Made by a program: the position numbers and the translations under genes. Under the pieces are notes generated by a model. It saw only the letters and a list, made by a program, of their open reading frames with translations. It had not been told where the DNA came from and ran no database searches. DNA of 64,000 nt from Acidimicrobiaceae bacterium (GTDB lineage: Bacteria; Actinomycetota; Acidimicrobiia; Acidimicrobiales; Ilumatobacteraceae): assembly GCA_020637295.1 (NCBI GenBank), contig JACJWF010000012.1, forward strand, positions 1 to 64,000, given 5' to 3'. Below are positions 55,228 to 64,000 of this stretch, one piece after another (position 1 is the first letter of the stretch; every line of letters starts with the position of its first letter).

Positions 55228-56650
55228 GGCGCTTCGGATCTGAGCGGGGTGCGGTGACGCGGTGAGGGTCCGCGGGACGGGGTACAGGGACTCCAAGAAT
55301 CGGTGGTTCCTACACCTCGAGTCCCGGAGTCCCTGTGGAGTTCAACCCTGCGCGCATGTGCGAGCTGCTGGTCGGCCTGCCCGATGTCAACGTGCTCGCT
55401 GTCGATGACCGTCGCGACCTCCCGATCGTGGTCCATCGAGGCTCGCTTGGAGGGGCTGTGGTGCCCGGCGTGCGGTGCCCGGGCAACGGTCAAGGAACGT
55501 CCGGTGGTGGACCTCGTTGACTTGCCGTGCTTCGGGCGTCCGGCCCGGCTGGGGTGGCGCAAGCACCGGTTGGAATGCCGCGAGGCGCTGTGTCCAATGG
55601 GGTCGTGGACCCATGTCGATGGGCGGATCGCGGCACCCAAGATGGTGATGACGACGCGGGCCGGACGGTGGGCGACGATCTAGGTCGGCCGGCACGGACG
55701 CGCTGTGTCCGACGTCGCGGCCGAACTCGGCTGCGACTGGCACACCGGCAACGACGCCGTCGTCGCCTACGGGGAGGCGCTGCTGGCCGCCGACACCGAT
55801 CGGGTTGGGCAGGTTGGAGCGCTCGGGCTGGACGAGACGCTGTTCGTGCGCACGGGCCGGTTCCGGACCCAGTCGTGGTGCACATCGATCACCGACGTCA
55901 GCCCGGGGCGGCAGGCCCGCCTGATCGAGGTCATCCAGGGCCGCACCGCGGCGGAGGTGTCCGGGTGGATCGACACGGCAGTCCGGCGAGTGGCGCGACG
56001 GGATCGCCTGGGGGTGTTGGACATGTCCGGGCCCTACCGCAAGGTCTACGACGACAGCCTGCCCGACGCCGTCCAGGTCGCCGATCCGTCCACGTCGTCA
56101 AGCACGCCAACAGCAAGCTCGACGAGTGCCGGCGCCGCGTGCAGAACGAGACCCTCGGTCACCGCGGCCACAAAGACGACCCGCTCTACCGATCCCGCCG
56201 GCTGCTGACCAAGGGTCATGAAGGCCTCGACGAACGCGGCACCGCCAAGCTCATGAGCCTGCTCGAGGCCGGCGACCCGCGCGGCGAGGTCCCGCATGTG
56301 CTGGCATGCGAAGGAGACCGTGCGGGGGCTCTACGCGATCGCCGACCCCGCGTCCGCGGGCGCGTTCTTGGACGAACTGATCGACGACATGGCCGATTCG
56401 GAGATGCCCGTCGAGGTCCGCTCGCTCGCCGGCACACTGCGCCGCTGGCGCGACCAGATGGTGGCTTGGCACACCGCCCGGGTCTCGAACGGGCCAACCG
56501 AGGCGCTCAACAACCTGATCAAGCGCATCAAGCGGGTCGCGTTCGGGATGCGCCGGTTCCGTCACTACCGCGTCCGCTGCCTGCTCTACGCCGGGAGGCC
56601 CAACTGGGAACTACTCGACACCATCACACCCCGCTGAAGTCCGAAGAGCC
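55228..56650 (+). mobile_element. ISL3-family insertion sequence, decayed
   Basis: A 1423-bp element bounded by 23-bp inverted repeats matching at 19 of 23 (GGCGCTTCGGATCTGAGCGG at 55228 onward; partner 56628-56650 reads GGCTCTTCGGACTTCAGCGG on the minus strand). Perfect 8-bp duplications GGTAACGC flank it at 55220-55227 and 56651-56658, the length typical of ISL3. An 11-bp hairpin (55284-55294 with 55326-55336) lies just before the transposase start. Confidence 0.9.
55335..56637 (+). pseudogene. ISL3-family transposase, broken
   Basis: Pieces in order across frames: VEFNPARMCELLVGLPDVNV (from GTG 55335), zinc-finger part LEGLWCPACGARATVKERP, GALGLDETLFVRTGRF, GVLDMSGPYRKVYDDSLPDA, and the C-terminal NGPTEALNNLIKRIKRVAFG. 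There is a frameshift near 55435, an in-frame TAG at 55681-55683, a shift near 56085 and another near 56290. The element cannot encode an intact transposase as read. The target duplications are still perfect, so the insertion may be recent relative to the decay, or some shifts may be sequence errors. Confidence 0.85.
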
Positions 56651-56883
56651 GGTAACGCACGCGAAACGCGGAGAGCCAGCTTGGGTCAAGTAGGTCGGCG
56701 GCCGAGAGGACATCCGCTCCACTTCCAATCGCATTCGCTTGAGCGGGCGATGAGAAGTCGAGCCGTGCTGTCGAACGAGCGCCCTCCGGGCTGAGTGCGG
56801 TGGCCTCAGAGTCGAAGACGAAGCGAGGCGAATTGACTGACAAGCTTGACCATCTGCGTCGCGAGTGTCTTGTCCGTCGTTCG

Positions 56884-58092
56884 TCATTGGGCGAGTTCCC
56901 ACGTCGCTGGCAGGCGGACAACGGCTGCCTTCCCGCTGCGCGGGATGAGGAGGGCCTCGCCGTGGCGGTAGGTGTCGAGTTCACGGATCTGGTTCTCGGT
57001 GAGGACGGGCCGCAGGCGTGTATTGACGGAGATGTCGGAACCGGCAAACAGGCCGCGGTTGCCGCGGGTGGAGACGGATCGGACGATCTCGTCGTAGTCG
57101 CCGAGGAGGCTGGTGATGTCTTTGAGGTCTTGGGCGGAGCCGAGGCCGCCGAGGACGAGGCGTTGGGTGGCGAGGTCGCGCAGGAGTGCTTCGCCGGTGG
57201 TGGTTCCCCAGGTGTTGCGAGCTTGGTCGACGGATTGGACGACGAGCATGGTGCAGATGCCGGAGCCGCCGCCGGTGGAGAGGAGTTGGTCGAGCTTGGG
57301 GATGGGGGCGACGTTGGCGGCTTCGTCGAGGGCGAGCAGGAGGGGTGTGGTGACCCGGCCGTGGGTGCGGGCGTGTCGGCGTGCGGTCTCGATGATGTGG
57401 TCGGCGAGTGCGGCGCAGAGGCCGGCGATGGCGTGTTGCTCGGAAGGGGAGCCGAGCAGGTAGAGGGTGTTCCAGTCGTCGAGGAACCGGTCGGCGGTGA
57501 ACGAGCCGGCCGGTGGGCCGCCGGCGACGGCTCGCACGGTGGGCAGCATGAACGGTTCGAGTGCCTGTCTGACCTGCCCCCAGACGCCGGCCTTGTAGCG
57601 GGGTTCGTTGGCGATGGCGGAGCGGAGGGTTGCGGACCATAGGCCGGTGTCGTCGAGTTGGGAGAGGATGGCGGCGGGTTCGGTGTCGGCGGAGCGGTTG
57701 GCCCATTCGAGGACGTGGAGCATGGTGAGGTCGGCTCGGGCGGCGGCAAGGAGGTAGGCGCACAGGACGTTGCGGCCTTCTTGGCGCCAGTAGGCCTCGT
57801 CGCCGGAGGGGTTGGGTCGGCCGGCGAAGAGGGCGTTGGCTCGTTGCAGGGCGGTGAGTTCGTCGGTGCAGCCGACGAGTGGTGTCCATCGGAGTGGTTC
57901 GCAGCCGTCAGGGACGTCAGTGGTGTTGGCGGGGTCGAACACGAGTCGTCGGCCGCGGTGGCGCCACTCGCGGGTCCAGTTGATGATGTCGGGTCGGAGG
58001 CCGGTGACGACGGCCGGCCCTTCCCAGCGGGCGACGGTGGGGGCGACGAGCCGGAGCCCGCAGCGATGAGGCTCTCGGCCTGTGGGCGAGCC
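56884..58092 (-). pseudogene. TraG/VirD4-type coupling protein, 5'-truncated
   Basis: About 400 C-terminal residues of a type IV coupling protein, the ATPase that delivers relaxase-DNA to a conjugative channel. Visible parts are GPAVVTGLRPDII and LVFDPANTT (after the missing Walker A), GRNVLCAYLLAAA, and Walker B in LLLALDEAANVAPIPKLDQL with QSVDQARNTWG. The N-terminal membrane helices and Walker A are absent; family-like sequence stops near 58092, at the right island junction. It overlaps a downstream ATG (ATGA at 56884-56887). Confidence 0.85.
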
Positions 58093-58146
58093 CGACTGAC
58101 GGCTGCGGGTCGCCGCCCGGCCGTCCGGGGCGCCACACCGAGGGCG
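58093..58146. other. Right junction of the accessory island
   Basis: 54 bp between the last coupling-protein codons and the hemL stop. I see no tRNA or long direct repeat that would mark a site-specific integration. Confidence 0.4.
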
Positions 58147-59520
<1,374 letters not shown>

Positions 59521-59648
59521 CAGTCGTTTCCTCCGGATTCCGTTTCAGAGAGCCTAGCCGACCACGGAATCCGTCGTGAACGCCGACCTGAACGACGGTC
59601 CGCCGCGGCCGCGGACCGCTGGTCCGGCCGGTGGGTAGGGTCGCTCGC

Positions 59649-60287
59649 GTGGACGAGCACCACCAACCGCAGGTCGGCGCCGGCCTCACCGGCGACGGCA
59701 CCCCACCGGGCGCGCTGGCACGCCTGGCGCCGCTTGCCGCGCTGCCGGTGCCGGTGTGGCTGCTGCTGCTCGCTGCGCTGTTCTTCGTGCCCTTCGGCGA
59801 CCCGGCCGACGTAGCGATCACGCTCGGGGCCGCTGCCGTCATCACGGTGACGGAACGCCACTCCCCCACCCGCTCCGTTGGGCCGCCACGGCCGACGCCG
59901 CTGCCGGCGAGGTGGCGGTTGGTACTCGTCGCCCTGGTCGCTGCGACGGCATCGCTGGCCGGCAGCCTGCGGCTCTACAGCCGGCCCGCCGCGGCCGTGA
60001 CGGTTGCCGCGGGCATCGCCGTGTTCGTGGCCAGCGAGCGCCGAGCACATGCACCCCGTGCGCTGCCGACATCCGGGGAGGGGTCAGGACGGCCCTGGGC
60101 CGTCGTCGCGCTGGTGCTGTGCGCCTGGGAGTTGATCGCGTTCTCCTACCAGCCGTCGAAGAACGTCAACGCCCCCGACCACCCCACGCTCAGCGTCCTG
60201 GTGGAGGAAGCACAGCGGCACGGGCTGGGACGTGCCGCGGTGGTCGGCGCCTGGCTCGCCCTCGGGATCTGGCTGGTCCGCCGATGA
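59649..60287 (+). CDS. Membrane protein of unknown function
   Basis: A 212-residue protein from GTG 59649 (MDEHHQPQVG) with five hydrophobic segments (PVPVWLLLLAALFFVPFG, VALVLCAWELIAF, AAVVGAWLALGIWLV). Its stop overlaps the next start (ATGA), so the two small membrane proteins are made together. The start is uncertain; upstream GTG 59631 is also open. Confidence 0.7.
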   Translation: MDEHHQPQVGAGLTGDGTPPGALARLAPLAALPVPVWLLLLAALFFVPFGDPADVAITLGAAAVITVTERHSPTRSVGPPRPTPLPARWRLVLVALVAATASLAGSLRLYSRPAAAVTVAAGIAVFVASERRAHAPRALPTSGEGSGRPWAVVALVLCAWELIAFSYQPSKNVNAPDHPTLSVLVEEAQRHGLGRAAVVGAWLALGIWLVRR

Positions 60288-60484
60288 GCGCCCGGCAGAT
60301 CACCATCGCCGGCTTCCTGCTGATCGTCGCGGCCGCCGTGGTGCTGGATCTCCTGGCTCGCCGCCCGGGCGCCCGGTGGCCCACGTTCTCCCGCCTGATG
60401 ACCCGGATCATGGCCACCCGCGCCACCCGCCTGTCCGTCCTCACCGCCTGGTTCTGGTGGGGTTGGCACATGACCACCCGATGA
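60284..60484 (+). CDS. DUF6186-like small membrane protein
   Basis: A 66-residue protein with two hydrophobic stretches (ITIAGFLLIVAAAVVLDLLA and LSVLTAWFWWGWHM) around RRPGARWPTFSRLMTRIM. The pattern, with the C-terminal WxGWH, matches a small actinobacterial family I know as DUF6186. Function unknown. Coupled to the upstream gene by ATGA. Confidence 0.72.
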   Translation: MSARQITIAGFLLIVAAAVVLDLLARRPGARWPTFSRLMTRIMATRATRLSVLTAWFWWGWHMTTR

Positions 60485-60548
60485 CCCGGCGGGACCGATT
60501 TCGCAGGTGGATTTCGGGGACGGATGTGGCACACTTGGTCGCCCACAT

Positions 60549-60625
60549 GGTGGCCGTAGCTCAGTTGGTAGAGCGTCAGGTTGTGGTCCTGAATGTCGCG
60601 GGTTCGATTCCCGTCGGTCACCCCA
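60549..60625 (+). tRNA. tRNA-His (GTG)
   Basis: A cloverleaf with acceptor GTGGCCG/CGGTCAC, anticodon loop TTGTGGT (anticodon GTG), T-arm GGGTTCGATTCCC and encoded CCA. G at 60549 would be the extra G-1 of tRNA-His, facing C73. Confidence 0.97.
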
Positions 60626-60677
60626 GTGCTCGCAGTTGGGGGCCGGGTGACCGTCCCCTACACTGCGAGCGCCAGTC

Positions 60678-60752
60678 GCGCCTCTAGCTCAACGGCAGAG
60701 CAACGGACTCTTAATCCGCAGGTTCAGGGTTCGAAACCCTGGGGGCGCACCA
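60678..60752 (+). tRNA. tRNA-Lys (CTT)
   Basis: Acceptor GCGCCTC/GGGGCGC, anticodon loop CTCTTAA (anticodon CTT), T-arm AGGGTTCGAAACCCT and encoded CCA. It lies 52 bp after tRNA-His and is probably co-transcribed. Confidence 0.97.
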
Positions 60753-60765
60753 ACGAAATGGCACT

Positions 60766-60793
60766 CAGAGGGCATCCGCAAGGGTGCCCTCTG
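60766..60793 (+). terminator. Hairpin after the tRNA pair
   Basis: CAGAGGGCA and TGCCCTCTG pair over 9 bp with a 10-nt loop, 13 bp after the tRNA-Lys end. There is no U-run. Confidence 0.5.
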
Positions 60794-60832
60794 CCGCGTC
60801 CAGGGCCGAGGCGGCGATTCCGCCGACCAGGG

Positions 60833-61447
60833 TCACTTGGAGTCGTCGCCACTGTCGGTTGCGAGCCGTGCCTGGATGTAGGACGCGATCATGATGACGA
60901 CGGCGGTCTGAAACAGAGCAGCGGCCGCAAGTCCGATGCCGAGCCCGATGTACGGATGCGTCGTGTGACAGTTCGCTCTGCCCGCCGGCGTGATCTCACA
61001 CGTCGATTCCTCTCGGAAGGCGGTGAGTGCTCCGGCAATGAGGCCGGCCAGCAAGAGCGCCCATGCGAGCAGTTCAACGTTGTCAGCTATCCGATATGCG
61101 CGGCCGGCCAGGGTGGACGCGCGCCCGATTGGCGGCCGCGAGAGTGCACCAACCGGTTCCTCACCTGTTCTGAGTTGCTCGTACAGGGCCACGAACTGCT
61201 CAGCCTGGGCGCGTTCGCTGGCGTCGTCTGAAAGCCCGAGTTCCGTATCTCCCCAGCGGAGATTCCCGTCGTCCAGAGCCAGCGGCGGTGCAGGATCCCG
61301 AAACCAACCTTGTTGGTAGGTGCGGACCCGCTTGGGAGAGGAGATCTCGTAGTAGCGGTTCGTCGGCGTCACCGTGAAGATCGCGGGCTTGCCGTCGTAG
61401 GTGATCGTAAGCTTCACCACCTTGAAGCTAGGTGACACCACGGGCAT
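60833..61447 (-). CDS. Two-helix membrane protein of unknown function
   Basis: A 204-residue protein if started at ATG 61447 (MPVVSPSFKVVKLTITYDGK). A soluble N-terminal domain of about 125 residues (FTVTPTNRYYEISSPKRVRT) precedes two helices (VELLAWALLLAGLIAGAL and IGLGIGLAAAALFQTAVVIM) with a Cys-containing loop between them. No family recognised. A longer frame to 61552 exists but adds low-complexity Ala/Ser. Confidence 0.65.
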   Translation of the reverse strand: MPVVSPSFKVVKLTITYDGKPAIFTVTPTNRYYEISSPKRVRTYQQGWFRDPAPPLALDDGNLRWGDTELGLSDDASERAQAEQFVALYEQLRTGEEPVGALSRPPIGRASTLAGRAYRIADNVELLAWALLLAGLIAGALTAFREESTCEITPAGRANCHTTHPYIGLGIGLAAAALFQTAVVIMIASYIQARLATDSGDDSK

Positions 61448-61557
61448 GATGCGTGCGTCGGAGCTGGGCGCTGCGTACGAGGACGCGTGGGCAGCGTGGG
61501 AAGCCGCCGACGACAGCGCGCTCTGGGAACCCACCGCGGGAGATGGCGCCACGGCGT

Positions 61558-62346
61558 CTACTGGCAGGCGACCGACCAGCCCTCAGGTAGCGGATTCTCG
61601 CTCAGTGCCTGTCGATCGATGTCGACGATGAACTCCGTTGTCGGGCCCATTGCGTCGTACACGCTCAGGGCGGATTGCCCGGCCATCGGAAGCGAACTCC
61701 GGTCGGGCAGCGACCCGTAGGCATAGATCGTGTCCGGTGTGCACCACCCGTAGATGACGTAGCCGTCGGGAGACTCGACGGCCATCGACTCGAGGACGAC
61801 GCCGTCGACAGCAATGTGCGGCTCGGCCTCGCCGAACAAGACCATCTCATGGCACTCGTCGCCGATGCAGACCACCATCGCTCCCGCTGACGCCCCGCGT
61901 TCGATCGTGACCGGGACCCGGAACCCGTACCGCTCGCGATCGAACCCAGCGAGCACGATCGCGTTGAGCCGACCCCACCAGCCGCTCGGGAACCCCTCGT
62001 CCTGGAGGATCCAGCCCGCCAAGTGAGCCACCTGCAGGAGGGGACCTCCGCTGAAGTCGACCAGGCGGTCGACCACATGGACGTAGTGCTCCTGACCGGT
62101 GAACTCTTCCGCCGACGCCGCCGGCGCCGTGCTGGCGGCTGTGGAGGAAGCGGTTGGGGCTGACACGACTGGGGCTGACACGACTGGAGCTGACACGACT
62201 GGAGCTGACACGACTGGAGCTGACACGACTGGGGCTGACACGACTGGGGCGGTGGAGTCCTCGCCGGCACCACTCGAGTCGCAGCCGGCCCCCACCACCA
62301 GACCGGCCGCAGCGAGCCAGGTGAGGGGTCGACGAGACACGATCAT
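61558..62346 (-). CDS. Repeat-bearing lipoprotein, unknown
   Basis: A 262-residue lipoprotein. The signal peptide has lipobox VGAGC (Cys about 22). Six or more APVVS pentads (about 33-65) form a stalk that continues as Ala/Ser/Thr. The C-terminal domain has four Cys (VVCIGDECHEMV, YGWCTPDT, WSVACQ), probably disulphide-bonded. Function unknown. The pentads come from a 15-bp tandem repeat, so stalk length may vary between strains. Confidence 0.75.
   Translation of the reverse strand: MIVSRRPLTWLAAAGLVVGAGCDSSGAGEDSTAPVVSAPVVSAPVVSAPVVSAPVVSAPVVSAPTASSTAASTAPAASAEEFTGQEHYVHVVDRLVDFSGGPLLQVAHLAGWILQDEGFPSGWWGRLNAIVLAGFDRERYGFRVPVTIERGASAGAMVVCIGDECHEMVLFGEAEPHIAVDGVVLESMAVESPDGYVIYGWCTPDTIYAYGSLPDRSSLPMAGQSALSVYDAMGPTTEFIVDIDRQALSENPLPEGWSVACQ
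62161..62250 (-). repeat. Six tandem 15-bp units coding for APVVS
   Basis: TGACACGACTGGRGC repeats exactly six times (62161-62250); the only variation is G or A at position 13, which is silent at a wobble position. Such repeats are prone to slippage, changing the length in steps of five residues. Confidence 0.95.
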
Positions 62347-62473
62347 CTTCTTACCCGAGGCAAGCACGAGTGTCGAGACTCCCGGCCAACCCACGAAAGT
62401 GCCAATCGGCTTGAGCGGCCCGATTGCGCCGAACGGAACGTTCGTGTCCGGGGTTCGAAGCCCCAGCTCTGTG

Positions 62474-62983
62474 CTACCTCTGGCCCATCTTGCGTCTCGC
62501 GGCGGCAGCGGCCTCGACCTCGGCGTCGTAGGAGTCAAGGGAGATACACACTGAATCCCAGTGCAGTCCACCTCTGAACTGGGGATCGTCGATGTCGGAG
62601 TCGCCCGGCAGAGATTGACGCCACAGCCAGAGTCGCACGTTGTGGAACTCGAACGAGTAGCCGTTCTCCCGATACTCACCCGGACCGACCGACGACTCGA
62701 ACACATCGATGGCCTCCGATGCCGGCGCGGCGAGCACATCAACGCCGCGGAACACTGCCACGACTGCTCCGCCCCTGTTCATTTCCAACGCACCGACGGT
62801 GCCTTCGCCGTCCAACGACGCCGAGAAGGACGCCCCGAACCAATACAACTCCATCCCGACACCGAGCCAATCCGGGTGCTCTCTCTCCGGTTCACCCAAG
62901 GCCATCACCACCTCGGAACGACGCATGCCGAGCCGAACCGGCCCCATGCCGACACCCGGCTCGATCTCGAACGACTCAGCCAT
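62474..62983 (-). CDS. Hypothetical protein
   Basis: A 169-residue soluble protein from ATG 62983 (MAESFEIEPGVGMGPVRLGM). The opening GVGMGPVRLGMRRSEVVMAL, followed by GEPE, resembles the SmpA/BLIP-like half-repeat of many unrelated small proteins. It is Trp-rich (VRLWLWRQSLPG). No clear family; TTG 62992 is another possible start. Confidence 0.65.
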   Translation of the reverse strand: MAESFEIEPGVGMGPVRLGMRRSEVVMALGEPEREHPDWLGVGMELYWFGASFSASLDGEGTVGALEMNRGGAVVAVFRGVDVLAAPASEAIDVFESSVGPGEYRENGYSFEFHNVRLWLWRQSLPGDSDIDDPQFRGGLHWDSVCISLDSYDAEVEAAAAARRKMGQR

Positions 62984-63007
62984 CCTGCCCAATGCGGCGG
63001 TTCCGCG

Positions 63008-63214
63008 CTACAGGTGTGCCACCACGGCAATGCCGGCGCCGGTGGCAAGACCGTTCAACACGCCGACCTCGACGTGACGCCATTCGGGCGAGTCACCAAA
63101 CGCTGGCTCCGCACAGGGAGCGTGAAACAGGTCGTCGTCGATTCGTGCAACGTCGTCACCGTCGCGCAGTCGAATGCCGCAGAGACGACAGACCGGTTCA
63201 GACGTCGTTGCCAT
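63008..63214 (-). CDS. Small zinc-ribbon-like protein
   Basis: A 68-residue protein starting MATTSEPVCRLCGIRL, with CRLC and a later FHAPC that together could bind zinc (C-x2-C...H-x2-C). The C-terminus (VLNGLATGAGIAVVAHL) is weakly hydrophobic. Function unknown. Confidence 0.5.
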   Translation of the reverse strand: MATTSEPVCRLCGIRLRDGDDVARIDDDLFHAPCAEPAFGDSPEWRHVEVGVLNGLATGAGIAVVAHL

Positions 63215-63373
63215 GCACCCAGACTGCACCCGATGCGCGCAAGTGTCCAGCGTCTTTGTCGGCAACTCCCGGCGGTCGCCAGGCGACGAGCGTTGCGTAC
63301 TTGGCCTCAGCCTGACACCACCCACCAACAACTCCAGGGACGCAACCCAGCTGGATGCATTCTCACTGCGCTC

Positions 63374-64000
63374 CTATGCCGCGGGCGGCTCGAGCGTTGG
63401 GTCGTCGCGATAGCGCTCCACCAGGCGCCAGTAGTTGTCCACATAGCGCTGGATTCGGCTGGCATCTGCCGTCGAGCTGAGGAACGGCTTGCGCTTGCCC
63501 ATGACGAGGACATCCCGTGATGGTGAGCCGGCGATCTCGATCGGCCGTGCGAGCATCTCGATCGGTTGCAGGACACTTCCCCGGACGGCATCCGGAAGTC
63601 GGGCGCGCAGCCAGGCCAGCTGCTCGGTCGTGAACAGGTTGCTCGGGCACCGGAGCAGCCCGAGCCCTTGGAGGCCGGCCAACGGCTGGATCCGGCCGTC
63701 GTCGATCTTCTTCAGGGCGAACCAGAGACTGCGCACCGACGCCAGTCCGCGGAGCGGCTCGAGGGAAGCGACCGAGTTCTTCATCCAGACCTTGTCACCG
63801 AAGGTCAACTCCTCCAGAGCGACCGCGTTGCGCAGGTCCTCCAGATCGCGCAGGCGGGAGAAGTCCTCGAACTCGAGTCCCCGAAGTTTCGGGGTCGCGG
63901 CCAAGTTCCAGAGCCGGGTCGATCGCTGGTTCCAGAAGATCGACACCAGGGTGAGATCCGGCAGGCTCTCCAGCGGTGAGAAGTCCTGGATCCGCGGACA
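63374..64000 (-). CDS. Leucine-rich-repeat-like protein, cut by the window edge
   Basis: The frame is open to the last base and the N-terminus lies outside the window; at least 208 residues are visible. Repeats of about 22 residues read FSPLESLPDLTLVSIFW, LRDLEDLRNAVALEELTFGD and LEPLRGLASVRSLWF, typical of a leucine-rich-repeat solenoid. The C-terminal 100 residues are not repetitive and end with an amphipathic tail (RIQRYVDNYWRLVERYRDD). Bacterial proteins of this type often bind other proteins; no partner is evident. Confidence 0.7.
   Translation of the reverse strand, partial: CPRIQDFSPLESLPDLTLVSIFWNQRSTRLWNLAATPKLRGLEFEDFSRLRDLEDLRNAVALEELTFGDKVWMKNSVASLEPLRGLASVRSLWFALKKIDDGRIQPLAGLQGLGLLRCPSNLFTTEQLAWLRARLPDAVRGSVLQPIEMLARPIEIAGSPSRDVLVMGKRKPFLSSTADASRIQRYVDNYWRLVERYRDDPTLEPPAA

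Larger units (their letters stand above)
55173..56658 (-). other. Small open frame interrupted by the ISL3 element
   Basis: Removing the element and one GGTAACGC joins AADLLDPSWLSAFRVRY from the right flank to LDFAVEEWSIDTPRT and a stop at 55173. The upstream part of this frame (FVFDSEATALSPEGARSTAR) lies in about 56690-56840, just after the coupling-protein stop. No start or family could be fixed. Confidence 0.5.

Noticed and set aside
56624..56887. ORF starting MTNDGQDTRDADG that overlaps the coupling-protein stop
   Set aside because: The ATGA overlap is suggestive, but the translation is basic and low in conserved features. Another frame over the same DNA gives the more protein-like sequence that joins across the ISL3 element.
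47358..58146. GGGCGCC shared by both island junctions as an attachment site
   Set aside because: Seven G/C-only bases are expected by chance in this DNA, and no integrase or tRNA target is present.

Overview
The window is high-GC (roughly 70 percent) bacterial chromosome. The actinobacterial type of LexA box (GAACN4GTTC), the Mycobacterium-like gene order nrdR - LysM divisome suppressor - lexA ... hflX - dapF - miaA - miaB - recA, the class II ribonucleotide reductase, and many secreted proteins with Thr/Ser-rich linkers point to an actinomycete. My best guess is an acidimicrobial lineage, but that placement is inference.

Layout. 0-7.3 kb: YceH-like protein, LysM lipoprotein and glutamate synthase gltBD. 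7.3-7.8 kb: a non-coding spacer with a duplicated palindromic repeat and a long G-run. 7.8-17.6 kb: mixed housekeeping and catabolic genes (pirin, YihY-type membrane protein, thymidine kinase, ATP-dependent DNA ligase, CapA-like protein, amidohydrolase, SDR, sterol-desaturase-like protein, crotonase). 17.6-21.1 kb: two adjacent GNAT/FemAB-type acyltransferases, one fused in frame to a CapA-type phosphatase-like domain. 21.2-27.2 kb: an overlapping histidine kinase / response regulator / ABC-type binding lipoprotein cassette, two membrane proteins and a carotenoid oxygenase. 27.2-31.3 kb: a third FemAB-like gene and nrdJ, both losing frame only between about 28.0 and 30.6 kb, which looks like poor consensus sequence. 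31.8-46.5 kb: molybdopterin oxidoreductase, RibD-like reductase, M14 peptidase, then the nrdR/lexA/recA block with SOS control sites.

47.4-58.1 kb is an accessory island. It is bounded on the left by the C-terminal half of a MobF/TraA-type relaxase-helicase and on the right by a 5'-truncated TraG/VirD4-type coupling protein. Inside lie three insertion sequences: an IS5-like element with a 3-bp target duplication in an acetyltransferase gene, an IS3-like element that cuts a secreted metzincin-like protease, and a decayed ISL3-like element with a perfect 8-bp duplication. Cargo includes a DUF4913-like protein, a secreted peptidoglycan-binding-like protein and a lipoprotein, all of lower GC than the backbone.

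58.1-64 kb returns to backbone: hemL, two small membrane proteins, tRNA-His and tRNA-Lys, then unknown proteins including a repeat-bearing lipoprotein and a leucine-rich-repeat-like protein cut by the window edge.

How parts work together: LexA sites lie between lexA and the LysM divisome suppressor and inside the recA promoter, giving a coherent SOS regulon. NrdR (35.8 kb) probably acts on palindromes at the nrdJ promoter. The FemAB-like, CelD-like and CapA-like proteins suggest a cell-surface polymer function that I could not identify.
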